Shown: in pieces, positions 41,121-49,836 of the stretch
Layout: each line of letters begins with the position of its first letter
Position numbering within the stretch: the first letter of the stretch is position 1
Source: Curtobacterium sp. MCBA15_012
Lineage (GTDB): Bacteria; Actinomycetota; Actinomycetes; Actinomycetales; Microbacteriaceae
NCBI RefSeq assembly: GCF_001864935.2
Contig: NZ_CP126267.1
Coordinates: forward strand, 2,790,001 to 2,854,000
Length of the DNA stretch: 64,000 bases
Direction: 5' to 3'
Program-made: the position numbers and the translations under genes
Notes under the pieces: model-generated
What the model saw: the letters and a program-made list of their open reading frames with translations, nothing else
Database searches by the model: none
Told to the model about the DNA's origin: nothing

Positions 41121-42083
41121 TCAGCGTGGCAGCGCGTCGAGCGCCGCGGCCAGCCCGTCGTCGGCGACCCCGCCCGTGAGCTCGTTCCCGGCGTCGACGA
41201 CGTCGGACGGCGCCTGCCCCATCACGACGCCACGGCCCGAGGTCGAGGCCCACCGCAGCATGTCGATGTCGTTCCGCCCGTCGCCCGCCGCCATGACGCG
41301 GGAGCGCGGGATGTCGAGCCACTCGCGGACCCGTTCCATGGCCGTGGCCTTCGTCACGCCCTCGGGAGCGATGTCGAGCCACGAGGTCCAGCCGACCGAG
41401 TACGAGACCTTGTGCAGGCCCATCCGCTCGACGACCTGCAGGAAGTCCTCGGTGTCGTGCCCGGGCGAGATGACGACGACCCGGGTGGCCTCGACGCCGA
41501 GCAGCTGCTCGAACGGCACGTGCTCGCCGGAGACCGTCATGGTGTCGTCGGGGAAGTTGCCGGAGAGCAGGAAGTGCCCGGTCTCGTCCTCGACGCCGAA
41601 CGCCGCGTCGACGAGGGCCCCGTGGATGGTCTGCAGCACCTCGGTCGGGTCGAACCGCTCGACGTGCACGCGCTCGTACGAGCCGTCCTCGCGTCGCCCC
41701 AGGATCAGCGCCCCGTTCGCGCACACGACGTACTTCGGGCGGATGCCGATCCGGTCGAGCAACGGGATCGTCATGCCCTCGCTGCGGCCGGTGCTCAGCA
41801 TGACCTCGTGCCCGGCGGCCTCGGCGGCGCGCACGGCGGCGGCGACGGGCTCGGTGATGACCCCGTCCTCGCGCATCGTGGTGCCGTCGACGTCGAGCGC
41901 AACGAGCCAGCGCTTCGTCCGCGCCGGAGCAGCGAGACCCGCGCCTGCACCCGCAACCGCGCCAACCACGCCGCCAGGAGCCGCGCCCGCGGCAACCGCG
42001 CCACCAGCAGCGTCAGCACCACCCGCAGCGGCAGCCCCGCCACCCTGCGCCGACCCGTCGACGAACCGTCCCTGCGCACTCAT
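41121..42083 (-). CDS. HAD-superfamily hydrolase, Cof type
   Basis: A 320-aa phosphatase of the Cof/type IIB HAD group. The nucleophile motif DVDGTTM is at residues 64-70, followed by LSTGRSEGM (motif II), a lysine in GVTKATAM (motif III) and [12 protein letters not shown] (motif IV). Related enzymes dephosphorylate sugar phosphates, FMN or pyridoxal phosphate. Residues ~10-55 are almost only Ala, Gly and Val, an extension absent from standard family members. ATG overlaps the serS stop (ATGA), so it is cotranscribed with serS. Confidence 0.88.
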   Translation of the reverse strand: MSAQGRFVDGSAQGGGAAAAGGADAAGGAVAAGAAPGGVVGAVAGAGAGLAAPARTKRWLVALDVDGTTMREDGVITEPVAAAVRAAEAAGHEVMLSTGRSEGMTIPLLDRIGIRPKYVVCANGALILGRREDGSYERVHVERFDPTEVLQTIHGALVDAAFGVEDETGHFLLSGNFPDDTMTVSGEHVPFEQLLGVEATRVVVISPGHDTEDFLQVVERMGLHKVSYSVGWTSWLDIAPEGVTKATAMERVREWLDIPRSRVMAAGDGRNDIDMLRWASTSGRGVVMGQAPSDVVDAGNELTGGVADDGLAAALDALPR

Positions 42084-43348
42084 CGGGGTTCGATGACCTC
42101 GACGCCGCCCAGGTACGGCCGCAGCACCTCGGGCACGACGACCGAGCCGTCCTCCTGCTGGTGCGTCTCGAGGATCGCGACGATCCAGCGCGTGGTCGCG
42201 AGCGTGCCGTTCAGCGTCGCCACCGGGGCGGTCTTGCCGCTCTCGGTGCGGTAGCGGGTGTCGAGACGACGGGCCTGGAACGTCGTGCAGTTCGAGGTCG
42301 AGGTCAGCTCGCGGAAGGTGCCCTGCGTCGGGACCCACGCCTCGATGTCGTACTTGCGCGCGGCGCTCGTGCCGAGGTCCCCGCCGGCGACGTCGATGAC
42401 GCGGTAGTGCAGCCCGAGGTCCTGCATCATCGACTCCTGCATGGCGACGAGACGCTGGTGCTCCGCCTCGGCCTGCTCGGGGAGGACGTACGAGAACATC
42501 TCGAGCTTGTTGAACTGGTGCACACGGAGGATGCCGCGGTTGTCCTTGCCCGCCGAGCCGGCCTCGCGGCGGTAGCAGGTCGACCAGCCGGCGTAGCGGA
42601 TCGGGTCGCCCGACTCCGGGAACGACAGGATCTCGTCGGCGTGGAAGCCGGCGAGGGCGACCTCGCTCGTGCCGGTCAGGTACAGGTCGTCGGCCTCGAG
42701 CCGGTAGACCTCGGCCGCGTGCTCGCCGAGGAACCCGGTGCCCGCCATGGTCTCGGGGCGGACGAGCGTCGGGGTGATGAGCGGCTCGAAGCCGTGCTCG
42801 ACGGCGCGGTCGAGTCCGAGGTTCATGAGCGCGATCTCGAGCCGGGCACCGAGGCCGCGGAGGAAGTAGAACCGCGAGCCGGAGACCTTCACGCCGCGCG
42901 GGATGTCGATGATGCCGAGGTGCTCGCCGAGGTCGGCGTGGTCCTTCGGCTCGAACGTGAACGACGGCTTCGTGCCGACGGTGCGGAGCGTGACGAAGTC
43001 GTCCTCGCCGCCCTTCGGCACGTCCGGCAGCACGACGTTCGGGATGGACCGGACGACGCGGTCGAACGACTCCTCGGCCGCGGTGACCTCGGCCTGCGCC
43101 TCCTTCACCTTCGCGGCGAGCGCCTGCGCCTGCTGCACGAGCGCGGCCTTCTCGTCCTTCGGGGCCTTGGCGACGGTCTTGCCGAACGCGTTCTGCTCGG
43201 CGCGGAGCGCCTCGAACGCGGTGATCGCGCTGCGTCGGGCGGCGTCCGCGGCGACCGCGTCGTCGACGACGGAGACGGAGGCGCCACGCGCCTCCTGCGA
43301 GGCCTTGATGACGTCCGGGTGGTCGCGCAGGAGCTGGAGATCGATCAC
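42080..43348 (-). CDS. serS: Seryl-tRNA synthetase
   Basis: A 422-aa class II synthetase charging tRNA-Ser. The N-terminal ~105 residues form the tRNA-binding coiled-coil arm ([22 protein letters not shown] onward). Motif 2 is [27 protein letters not shown] and motif 3 lies in [21 protein letters not shown]. Length is normal. It shares an operon with the downstream HAD gene and lies near tRNA-Ser(TGA), the third gene on that strand. Confidence 0.97.
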   Translation of the reverse strand: MIDLQLLRDHPDVIKASQEARGASVSVVDDAVAADAARRSAITAFEALRAEQNAFGKTVAKAPKDEKAALVQQAQALAAKVKEAQAEVTAAEESFDRVVRSIPNVVLPDVPKGGEDDFVTLRTVGTKPSFTFEPKDHADLGEHLGIIDIPRGVKVSGSRFYFLRGLGARLEIALMNLGLDRAVEHGFEPLITPTLVRPETMAGTGFLGEHAAEVYRLEADDLYLTGTSEVALAGFHADEILSFPESGDPIRYAGWSTCYRREAGSAGKDNRGILRVHQFNKLEMFSYVLPEQAEAEHQRLVAMQESMMQDLGLHYRVIDVAGGDLGTSAARKYDIEAWVPTQGTFRELTSTSNCTTFQARRLDTRYRTESGKTAPVATLNGTLATTRWIVAILETHQQEDGSVVVPEVLRPYLGGVEVIEPR

Positions 43349-43395
43349 CGGGTCATCCTACCCAGCGCAGGTCACGGCCCCTCGGCGGGACCGGG

Positions 43396-43445
43396 TGACG
43401 GACGGGAGGCGCGGTGCGGGCGTGCACCGCGCCTCCCGTCCGTCA
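43396..43445. repeat. GGGAGGCGCG palindrome, copy 6
   Basis: TGACGGACGGGAGGCGCGGT and its complement close a hairpin between serS and the MarR gene. The right end overlaps the MarR stop codon (43443-43445), so it is likely the MarR gene's terminator. Confidence 0.87.
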
Positions 43446-43970
43446 GTCGGTCGCGTCCGTCGGCGGCTGGTCGCGCAGGGCGGCGACCATCCCGCGGAGC
43501 AGGCGGAAGGCCGCTGCGCGGCCCGCGTCGTCGAGGTCGCGCGTCATCCGCAGCTCGACGCCGCGGACGGCGGCACTCGCCTGCTCGCGCTGCCGGTGCC
43601 CGGCGGCGGTCAGCGTCGTCGGCTGGACCCTGCCCGCGGTGGGTGCGGAGCGCGTGACGACGCCGTCGCGCTCGAGTTGCTGGAGGAGCGTGTTCATGGA
43701 CTGGCGGGTGACGAACGTGCCGCGCGCGAGCTCGGAGTTCGACAGGCCGGGGCGCTGGGCCAGCAGCTCGAGGCAGGAGTAGTGCGTGACGGTCATGCCG
43801 AGGGGGCGGAGGGCGTCCTCCATCGCGGCACGGAGGGCGCTGGCCGCCTGCTTGAGGACGTAGCCGACGGAGGTGTCGAGCTCGATGCGGTCGGCGCCTG
43901 GAGCGGCGTCGGGACCGGTGTCGGCAACGGTGTCGGTCCGGGTGGGTGCGGCGTGGTCGTCTTGACGCAT
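43443..43970 (-). CDS. MarR-family transcriptional regulator
   Basis: A 175-aa regulator with a winged helix at about residues 60-125 (LSNSELARGTFVTRQSMNTLLQQLERDGVVTR), preceded by a ~35-residue Asp/Thr/Pro-rich leader. MarR dimers repress neighbouring genes and are released by a small ligand. It diverges from the VOC gene; two identical 16-bp palindromes lie between them, one touching this start codon, so self-repression and co-repression of the VOC gene are likely. ATG at 43970. Confidence 0.9.
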   Translation of the reverse strand: MRQDDHAAPTRTDTVADTGPDAAPGADRIELDTSVGYVLKQAASALRAAMEDALRPLGMTVTHYSCLELLAQRPGLSNSELARGTFVTRQSMNTLLQQLERDGVVTRSAPTAGRVQPTTLTAAGHRQREQASAAVRGVELRMTRDLDDAGRAAAFRLLRGMVAALRDQPPTDATD

Positions 43971-43985
43971 GTCAGGAGTCTGACA
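43970..43985. promoter_or_regulatory. MarR operator site 1
   Basis: TGTCAGGAGTCTGACA: six-bp arms TGTCAG/CTGACA with a 4-bp spacer. It begins at the first base of the MarR start codon. Confidence 0.8.
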
Positions 43986-43996
43986 TAGGTTGTGCG

Positions 43997-44012
43997 TGTC
44001 AGGCATCTGACA
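43997..44012. promoter_or_regulatory. MarR operator site 2
   Basis: TGTCAGGCATCTGACA: the same arms as site 1 with a different spacer, 27 bp further on and 18 bp before the VOC gene. Identical arms with changed spacers point to one protein binding both sites. Confidence 0.8.
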
Positions 44013-44030
44013 CGGAAGAAGGAGCACACC

Positions 44031-44396
44031 ATGCCCACCACCGGGATCGACTTCACCTCGCTGCAGGTCCGCGACCTCGACGCCTCGCAGGCGTTCTACG
44101 AGCAGTACCTCGGACTCGTCCGGTCCCCCGCCGGACCGCCGCACGCCGTCGTGTTCCAGACCGAGCCGATCGCATTCGCCCTGCGCGACCTCGTGCCCGG
44201 GACCGACCTGACCGCCGGACAGCCGGCCCTCGGCGTCGCGCTGTGGTTCCACGCGACCGACGTGCAGGCCGTGCACGACGCACTGGTCGCCGACGGGCAC
44301 ACGATCGTCACCGAGCCGTTCGACGGACCGTTCGGGCGCACGTTCGCCTTCGCCGACCCGGACGGCTACACGATCACGCTGCACGACCGGCGCTGA
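44031..44396 (+). CDS. VOC-family (glyoxalase/bleomycin-resistance fold) protein
   Basis: A 121-aa single VOC module with paired beta-alpha-beta-beta-beta units. The start FTSLQVRDLDASQAFYEQYLGL and the end TFAFADPDGYTITLHD are typical of glyoxalase-like proteins. A DPDG motif and a late His are present; the first metal His of true glyoxalase I is not obvious, so it may bind rather than convert its ligand. GAAGGAG lies eight bases before ATG. Under apparent control of the divergent MarR protein, it may protect against an electrophile or drug. Confidence 0.87.
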   Translation: MPTTGIDFTSLQVRDLDASQAFYEQYLGLVRSPAGPPHAVVFQTEPIAFALRDLVPGTDLTAGQPALGVALWFHATDVQAVHDALVADGHTIVTEPFDGPFGRTFAFADPDGYTITLHDRR

Positions 44397-44490
44397 CGCG
44401 GGCGGAGCGGCGGGGCGGCGGGCGGCCGGGCGGTGCCGGTCTGCGCGGGCGGCCGTCCGCTCGCAGGGCCCGATCGGTAACGTCGAGGGC

Positions 44491-45573
44491 ATGTCGACAC
44501 CATCGGAGACCGCGCCCGCGGGCCAGGACGCCCTCCCGACCGAGCAGAAGACCGCCGCGGTCGTCTACAACCCGGTCAAGGTGCACCTGGAGACCCTGAA
44601 GCGCACCGTCGCGAAGCACGAGCAGGAGGCCGGCTGGGCCGAGACCCTGTGGTTCGAGACCAGCGAGGAGGACCCGGGCGGCGGCATGGCGAAGGCCGCC
44701 CTCGAGGCCGGTGCCGACGTGGTCGCCGCCGCCGGTGGGGACGGCACCGTCCGCGCCGTGGCCGAGGTCGTGCACGGCTCCGGTGCCGTGCTCGCCCTCC
44801 TCCCGAGCGGCACCGGGAACCTGCTCGCCCGGAACATCCCCGCGCCGATCGACGACATCGGCGCGAGCATCCGGACGATCTTCCGCGGCGAGGACCGCGC
44901 CATCGACTTCGGCGAGCTCGAGATCGAGCGGCCCGGGGGCGAGCGCGAGCAGTACGGCTTCGTCGTGATGGCCGGCCTCGGGCTCGACGCCCGCATGCTC
45001 GCGAACACCAAGCCGGAGCTCAAGAAGAAGGTCGGCTGGCTCGCCTACGTCGACTCGCTGTTCCGCTCGGTGCGGGACGCCGACGCATTCGAGTTCCGGT
45101 ACCGGCTCGACGGGGACGGCAACCAGTCGGTCCGCGCGCACTCCCTGATCGTCGGGAACTGCGGCATGCTCCAGGCCGGCGCGACGCTGCTGCCCGACGC
45201 CGAGATCGACGACGGCGTGTTCGACGTCGTCGTCATGCGGCCCCGGGGCTTCTTCGGCTGGGTCCGCATCGGGGCCCGGGTGTTCTGGGAGAACGCGATC
45301 CTGCGCTCCTTCCGCCGCTCGAAGATCGGGCAGACCCAGGTCGGCAGGCGGATCGCGACCGCGGCCCGCGAGGAACGCCCCCTGCGCTACATCCGCGGCA
45401 AGGACTTCGTGGCACGCCTGGAGCGGCCCGACGAGTTCGAGATCGACGGCGACCCGGTCGGCGAGGTCGTCGCGTTCCGGGCGAGGATCGACGCCGGCGG
45501 CCTCACGGTGCGGGTCGCAGGTCCCCAGGACCAGACGCGGAACACCCGCCGCGTCGAGCACGACCACAGCTGA
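44491..45573 (+). CDS. Diacylglycerol kinase-family lipid kinase
   Basis: A 360-aa protein of the DAGK catalytic family. The nucleotide-binding GGDGT is at residues 82-86 (VAAAGGDGTVRAVAEVV), followed by LPSGTGNLLARN (about 103-114) and the C-terminal beta-rich domain with VVMAGLGLDARM. Such enzymes phosphorylate diacylglycerol or sphingoid/isoprenoid lipids at the membrane. The exact substrate is unknown. It stands alone between the VOC gene and a 56-bp palindrome. Confidence 0.92.
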   Translation: MSTPSETAPAGQDALPTEQKTAAVVYNPVKVHLETLKRTVAKHEQEAGWAETLWFETSEEDPGGGMAKAALEAGADVVAAAGGDGTVRAVAEVVHGSGAVLALLPSGTGNLLARNIPAPIDDIGASIRTIFRGEDRAIDFGELEIERPGGEREQYGFVVMAGLGLDARMLANTKPELKKKVGWLAYVDSLFRSVRDADAFEFRYRLDGDGNQSVRAHSLIVGNCGMLQAGATLLPDAEIDDGVFDVVVMRPRGFFGWVRIGARVFWENAILRSFRRSKIGQTQVGRRIATAAREERPLRYIRGKDFVARLERPDEFEIDGDPVGEVVAFRARIDAGGLTVRVAGPQDQTRNTRRVEHDHS

Positions 45574-45633
45574 CGGGGGCCGGGCGGGGCCGCTCGGGCC
45601 GGACGGGGTCGCGCCGGGCCGGGCGCGCTCCGC

Positions 45634-45689
45634 ACAACGGAAGGCACGTCGAACCACGGGAATCCGTGGCGCGGCGTGCCTTCCGTTGT
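45634..45689. repeat. 56-bp palindrome, dispersed copy B
   Basis: A 56-bp copy beginning ACAACGGAAGGCACGTCGAA and ending CGTGCCTTCCGTTGT. Its outer 15 bp pair perfectly, with compensating changes relative to the other copies (GGAAGGC/GCCTTCC here, GGAAGC/GCTTCC elsewhere). It lies between the convergent lipid kinase and pheA genes. Confidence 0.9.
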
Positions 45690-45739
45690 TCGTGAGCGCG
45701 TCGAACCAGCGCGCGGGCACCGGCGACGCGCTGCGCGAC

Positions 45740-46708
45740 TCAGGCCGCGTCGGGGTCGGGCTCGGGCTCGCCCGAGACGATCGCGCGGAGCCAGTCCCGC
45801 GCCTCGACGAACGCCTCGTCGGAGTAGCGCGCCGACACCTCGGGGCGGAAGCCGTCGGCCCGCGGGTACGAGCCCAGGAACGTCACGCGCGGGCTGAACC
45901 GCCGCAGGCCGAGCAACGCGTCCGCCACCCGCTCGTCGTGCACGTGTCCGTCGAGGTCGACGACGAACCGGTACCGCCCGAGCTCGTCGCCGATCGGCCG
46001 CGAGGACAGCAGCCCCATGTTGATCCCCCGCGTGGCGAACTGCTCGAGCATGTCGACCAGGGCACCCGGGTGGTCGGCCGGCAGCTCGACGATGATGCTC
46101 GTCTTGTCGGCGCCCGTGCGCGGCGGGATCGCGAGCGTGCGCGACACCAGGACGAACCGGGTGACCGCGCTCGCGTTGTCGCCGATCGACGTCGCGAGCA
46201 CGGCGAGGTCGTGGTGGTCGGTGATCCCCGGCGGGGCGACGGCGGCGTCGGCGACCGGGTGCTCGTCGAGCAGGGCCGTCGCGGCGGCCACGTTCGACGA
46301 CGCCGGGATGTGCCCGTGTCCCCGCACGTTCGCCTCGAGCCAGTGGTGCGTCTGCGCGTACGCCACCGGGTGCGCGTTCACGGTCCGGACGTCGGCCAGG
46401 GTCGTGCCGTGCCGGGCGACGAGCACGAAGTCGACGGGGACGAGGTACTCCCCCACGATCCGCACGCCGGGGATCCGCGCGAGGGCGTCCTGCGTCGCGC
46501 TCACCCCGCCGTCGACGCTGTTCTCGATCGCGATCACCGCGCCGACCGAGCGACCGGTGACGACGTCGTCGAGCGCCTCGCCGACGTTGTTGACGCTGCG
46601 CCAGGGCTTGCCCGCGGCGGCCTCGACGAGCTTGAGCGCCGCCTCGGTGAACGTGCCGGCGGGTCCGAGGTAGGAGTACGTGTCGGTCGTCTCGGCGCGC
46701 TCGGTCAT
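45740..46708 (-). CDS. pheA: Prephenate dehydratase
   Basis: A 322-aa enzyme converting prephenate to phenylpyruvate, the committed step to phenylalanine. The N-terminal catalytic region has YLGPAGTFTEAAL (residues ~13-25) and IAIENSVDGGV (the conserved ENS). The C-terminal ACT domain for Phe feedback has GALVDMLEQFATRGINMGLLSSRPIGDELGRYRFVVD, including the ESRP-like SSRP. It is a stand-alone dehydratase without a chorismate mutase domain, as usual in actinobacteria. Confidence 0.95.
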   Translation of the reverse strand: MTERAETTDTYSYLGPAGTFTEAALKLVEAAAGKPWRSVNNVGEALDDVVTGRSVGAVIAIENSVDGGVSATQDALARIPGVRIVGEYLVPVDFVLVARHGTTLADVRTVNAHPVAYAQTHHWLEANVRGHGHIPASSNVAAATALLDEHPVADAAVAPPGITDHHDLAVLATSIGDNASAVTRFVLVSRTLAIPPRTGADKTSIIVELPADHPGALVDMLEQFATRGINMGLLSSRPIGDELGRYRFVVDLDGHVHDERVADALLGLRRFSPRVTFLGSYPRADGFRPEVSARYSDEAFVEARDWLRAIVSGEPEPDPDAA

Positions 46709-46837
46709 GCGGCGAGCCTACTGGTGTACCAGCACCGCCGACCCGCCCCGGCACGTCCGATCAGACCCGACCCACCCTGGCGCGCCTGGCCGGGCCCGAC
46801 CCGCCCGACCCCGGCCCGTCCGGTCGGACCCCGCGCG

Positions 46838-47938
46838 TCAGGACCGGACGAGCAGCGTGTCCGAGTCGCCGTTCCGCCCGACGGTCCGGAACCCGACCCG
46901 CTCGTAGAGCATCCTCGCCCCGGTGTTGCCGTCCTCGACGCTCAGGCTGACGCCGGGCCACCCGGCCGCGCGTCCGGCGTCGAGCAGCCGGGCCAGGAGC
47001 GCACCACCGATCCCCCGCCCCCGCCCCCGCGGCTCGACCGCGATGGTGAGCTCGGGCACGTCTGCCGCCACGAACCCGTACCCGGGGTCGTCCTCGGGCA
47101 GGAAGCGCGCCCAGACCACCCCGACCGGCCCGTCGTCGTCGACCGCGACGACGCCGTGGTCCCGCGCGGGGTCGAAGCCCTGCCAGTAGTGCGCGAACTC
47201 CGGCCGGTCCAGGTCGGCGTCCGTGAAGGTCGCGGCCTTCCAGTTCATCGCGGCGAGCGTGGCACGGCGCAGCAGTTGCTCGTCGTCCGCGGTCACGGCA
47301 CGGAAGCGCACGCCGTCGACCTCCGGCAGCGCGGCCGCTGCACTGCCGGGGACCGCCGCCCCCGCGCCGGGCTCCGCCCCCGCCTCCGCACCGGGCGCCG
47401 CCTCCCCGGCACCGGTCAGCCGCTGCTCGCACAGCACCTCGTCGTCACCCCGCGGGTACGTCAGCGCCGCGAACCGCCCCTCGGGGTCGAGGCGCTCGAG
47501 CAACGCCCGCGTGATGTCGTCGAGCTGCCCGACCTGCTCGTCGGTCAGGGCGTCGACGACGAACCGCCGTGCCGTGCGGACGTGGTCCGGGGCCGCGGCG
47601 ACGATCGCGTCGTACCCGGCGTCGGTGAGCCGGACATCGGTGGCCCGCCGGTCGTCGACCGAGGGGCAGCGCCGCACCAGGCCGCGCTTCTCGAGCCGCG
47701 ACACCACGTGCGACAGCCGCGGCAGGGACGCGTTCGTGGCCGAGGCGAGCGCCGACATCCGGAGCGTGCGCGACTCGGTCTCGGACAGCATCGCGACCAC
47801 CATGTAGTCGAAGTGGGTCAGGTCGGCGTCCCGCTGCAGCTGCTGGTCGAGCGCCGCCGGCAGCAGCTCCATGACCGCGACGAGCTTCATCCAGGCGCGG
47901 AGCTGTGCACGCGTCAGCCACGGTGTCTCGTCGGTCAT
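46838..47938 (-). CDS. MarR regulator fused to a GNAT acetyltransferase
   Basis: A 366-aa fusion. Residues ~15-150 are a MarR winged helix (MSALASATNASLPRLSHVVSRLEKRGLVRRCPSVDDRRATDVRLT, with the DxR wing). An Ala/Gly/Pro/Glu linker follows at ~178-205 and a GNAT domain at ~208-366, with acetyl-CoA loop PRGRGRGIGGALLARLL and EDGNTGARMLYERVGF. It could couple sensing of a compound to its acetylation. Its start lies nine bases after the upstream membrane-protein stop; a palindrome inside that gene's 3' end is a likely operator. Confidence 0.88.
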   Translation of the reverse strand: MTDETPWLTRAQLRAWMKLVAVMELLPAALDQQLQRDADLTHFDYMVVAMLSETESRTLRMSALASATNASLPRLSHVVSRLEKRGLVRRCPSVDDRRATDVRLTDAGYDAIVAAAPDHVRTARRFVVDALTDEQVGQLDDITRALLERLDPEGRFAALTYPRGDDEVLCEQRLTGAGEAAPGAEAGAEPGAGAAVPGSAAAALPEVDGVRFRAVTADDEQLLRRATLAAMNWKAATFTDADLDRPEFAHYWQGFDPARDHGVVAVDDDGPVGVVWARFLPEDDPGYGFVAADVPELTIAVEPRGRGRGIGGALLARLLDAGRAAGWPGVSLSVEDGNTGARMLYERVGFRTVGRNGDSDTLLVRS

Positions 47939-47947
47939 CCACCCATG

Positions 47948-48400
47948 CTAGCGATTGGTTGTCGATGCAACCAGTGCCGGACGCCGACGTGCAGCGAGCA
48001 CACCGACCACGAGCGCGACGACGACGACCGCGAGCAGCACGCCCTCGACGACGAGCAGCCGCGTCGTGTAGTCGAACGGCAGCACCGTGGGGTTCTTCTG
48101 CCCGTGCGCCTTCGCGGCGATCTCGGGCACCACGACGAGGGCGAGCACGCTGCCGAGCACGACCGCCGACTGCACGACGACGAGCACCCAGGCGCGGAGC
48201 GACCGTCCCGCCCGGCGGAGCAGCAGCCCGACGCCGACGACGAACGGCGACAGCACGACGTCGTGGAGCACCACCGCGCCGAGCAACCACGTCGCCAGCC
48301 CCCAGATGCGGTTCGGTCGGACCGTCGTCACGAGGACGGTCGCACCGAACGCGATCACCAGCACGCCGAGCACGACGAGCACGATGCGTGCGGCTCTCAT
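47948..48400 (-). CDS. Small four-helix membrane protein
   Basis: A 150-aa protein, nearly all hydrophobic, with four predicted membrane helices (about 5-25, 33-58, 70-92 and 115-140) and a basic C-terminus (AARRRPALVASTTNR). I do not recognise a family. The ATG overlaps the stop of the sulfite-oxidase-fold gene (ATGA), so it is cotranscribed with it and may be a membrane partner of that enzyme. The last codons carry a candidate MarR operator for the next gene. Confidence 0.75.
   Translation of the reverse strand: MRAARIVLVVLGVLVIAFGATVLVTTVRPNRIWGLATWLLGAVVLHDVVLSPFVVGVGLLLRRAGRSLRAWVLVVVQSAVVLGSVLALVVVPEIAAKAHGQKNPTVLPFDYTTRLLVVEGVLLAVVVVALVVGVLAARRRPALVASTTNR
47956..47973. promoter_or_regulatory. 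Candidate MarR-GNAT operator
   Basis: TGGTTG and CAACCA form a 6-bp inverted repeat around TCGATG, 18 bp before the MarR-GNAT start and inside the end of the upstream membrane-protein gene. The TTGGTTG...CAACCA form is common for MarR operators. Confidence 0.6.
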
Positions 48401-49818
48401 CGGATCACCTCGATCTTCCCGATCCACTTCGTCTGCAGCACGCCGGGTCTGCCGGGTGCGATGACCCGGGCCGGGAACCCGTGGTCGAGGTCGAGCGTCG
48501 CGCCGTTCACCTCGAGCGCCACGAGGGTCGTCGGATCGGCGGCGTACTCGGGCCCCATCTCGGTGACGCGGTACCCACCGCTCCGCTCGAGGCTCGTGAT
48601 CCGCAGCGACGACGCCGGGTCGGCCTGGACGGCCGCGAGGAGGTCCCGCATCCGCACGCCCCGCCAGCTCGCCATCTGGCTCCAGCCCTCGACGCACGAG
48701 ATCGGCAGCTCGGCGGTGTCGGTGCCGAGCGCGACGAGCTCCGCCCGCGAGAAGGACCGGGTGACGTCCGGTCCGACGACCGTGAGGGTCCAGTCGGCCG
48801 CCGTCGCACTCGCGAGCACCCCGGCGGCGCGTGCCGTGCGGTTCACCGGGAGCGCGTTCGGGCCGACGTGCCGCTGCCGCGCGCCGAAGACGTTGAGCGG
48901 TTCGAGCAGCCGGTTCGACTGCCCGGCGGTCAGGGCGACGACCCCGACGGTCGCGGCCGTCACGCCCGCCACGAACCCGCGTCGGGCGACCAGCTCACGA
49001 CGACCGGTGGTCGCCTCGGTCGACGGACGGGAGGCCCGCCCCGCGTCCGTCGCGTCGGCCGACGGGCCGTCACCGGTCGGCGCAGCGTCCGGCGCGGCCT
49101 CCTGGGCGCCGCTGGCCGGCGCAGCCGGCCCGTCCACCCACCGCAGCACGCGTCCGGTCAGACCACGGGGGTAGGGCCCGACCGTCGGCACGGCCGCAGC
49201 GGACGCGCCGGCGGTGGGGTGCGCCTCCCGGCCGGTCGGCGGCAACAGCTCGCTGCCCACCGACGGGTCCACCACGAAGCGCCCCTCGGCGTCGTACGAG
49301 TCGCGCGCCCGCCAGTACCGCGCGATGATCCGCAGCTGCACACCCACGTGCAGCACGATCGAGCCGATGATGACGTAGGCCAGCGCGTTGTGCACCTGGC
49401 GGAACGGGAACGGCCACGGGTACCACTGGTACGTGTTCACCAGGCCGGTCGCGACCTGCACGAGCGCCGACGCGACGAGCACCGCGATCGACAGCCGTTC
49501 GAGCAGGTGCAGCACGCCCCGGACCGGCGGCACCTGGGCCAGCGCCGGCATCACGGCGTTCAGCTTCGCGAGCAGGAGCGGGATGATCGCGATGCCCGCG
49601 GTGATGTGCAGGCCCTGCGTGAACTGGTAGAGCTGCACCGGTCGGGTCGGGAAGCGCATGCCCGGCAGCGGGTCCTGGAGCAGGTGGCTGTAGACGCCGG
49701 TGACGAAGCAGACGAGGAACGCGACGCCGAGCAGTCGACCCCACACCACCGCCGAGCGGGCGTTCCGGTTCGGCGAGGCCATCGCGGCACGGGCGTCCAG
49801 CAGGAGCCGTCGCAGCAC
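48397..49818 (-). CDS. Cytochrome b-like/molybdopterin oxidoreductase fusion
   Basis: A 473-aa membrane enzyme. The N-terminal ~190 residues have four helices with paired histidines (QGLHITAG, VHNALAYVII, SIVLHVG), like a di-haem cytochrome b. A Pro/Ala-rich linker and another helix follow. The C-terminal ~170 residues are a sulfite-oxidase-fold Mo-pterin domain with the Mo-ligating Cys375 in ISCVEGWSQM. It would pass electrons between a periplasmic substrate and the membrane. Start GTG 49818 or ATG 49782 is uncertain. The linker contains two half-copies of the GGGAGGCGCG repeat (49021-49052, 49221-49234). Molybdenum-cofactor genes adjoin it. Confidence 0.88.
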   Translation of the reverse strand: MLRRLLLDARAAMASPNRNARSAVVWGRLLGVAFLVCFVTGVYSHLLQDPLPGMRFPTRPVQLYQFTQGLHITAGIAIIPLLLAKLNAVMPALAQVPPVRGVLHLLERLSIAVLVASALVQVATGLVNTYQWYPWPFPFRQVHNALAYVIIGSIVLHVGVQLRIIARYWRARDSYDAEGRFVVDPSVGSELLPPTGREAHPTAGASAAAVPTVGPYPRGLTGRVLRWVDGPAAPASGAQEAAPDAAPTGDGPSADATDAGRASRPSTEATTGRRELVARRGFVAGVTAATVGVVALTAGQSNRLLEPLNVFGARQRHVGPNALPVNRTARAAGVLASATAADWTLTVVGPDVTRSFSRAELVALGTDTAELPISCVEGWSQMASWRGVRMRDLLAAVQADPASSLRITSLERSGGYRVTEMGPEYAADPTTLVALEVNGATLDLDHGFPARVIAPGRPGVLQTKWIGKIEVIR

Positions 49819-49836
49819 GGATAGCCTCGGGGCACC

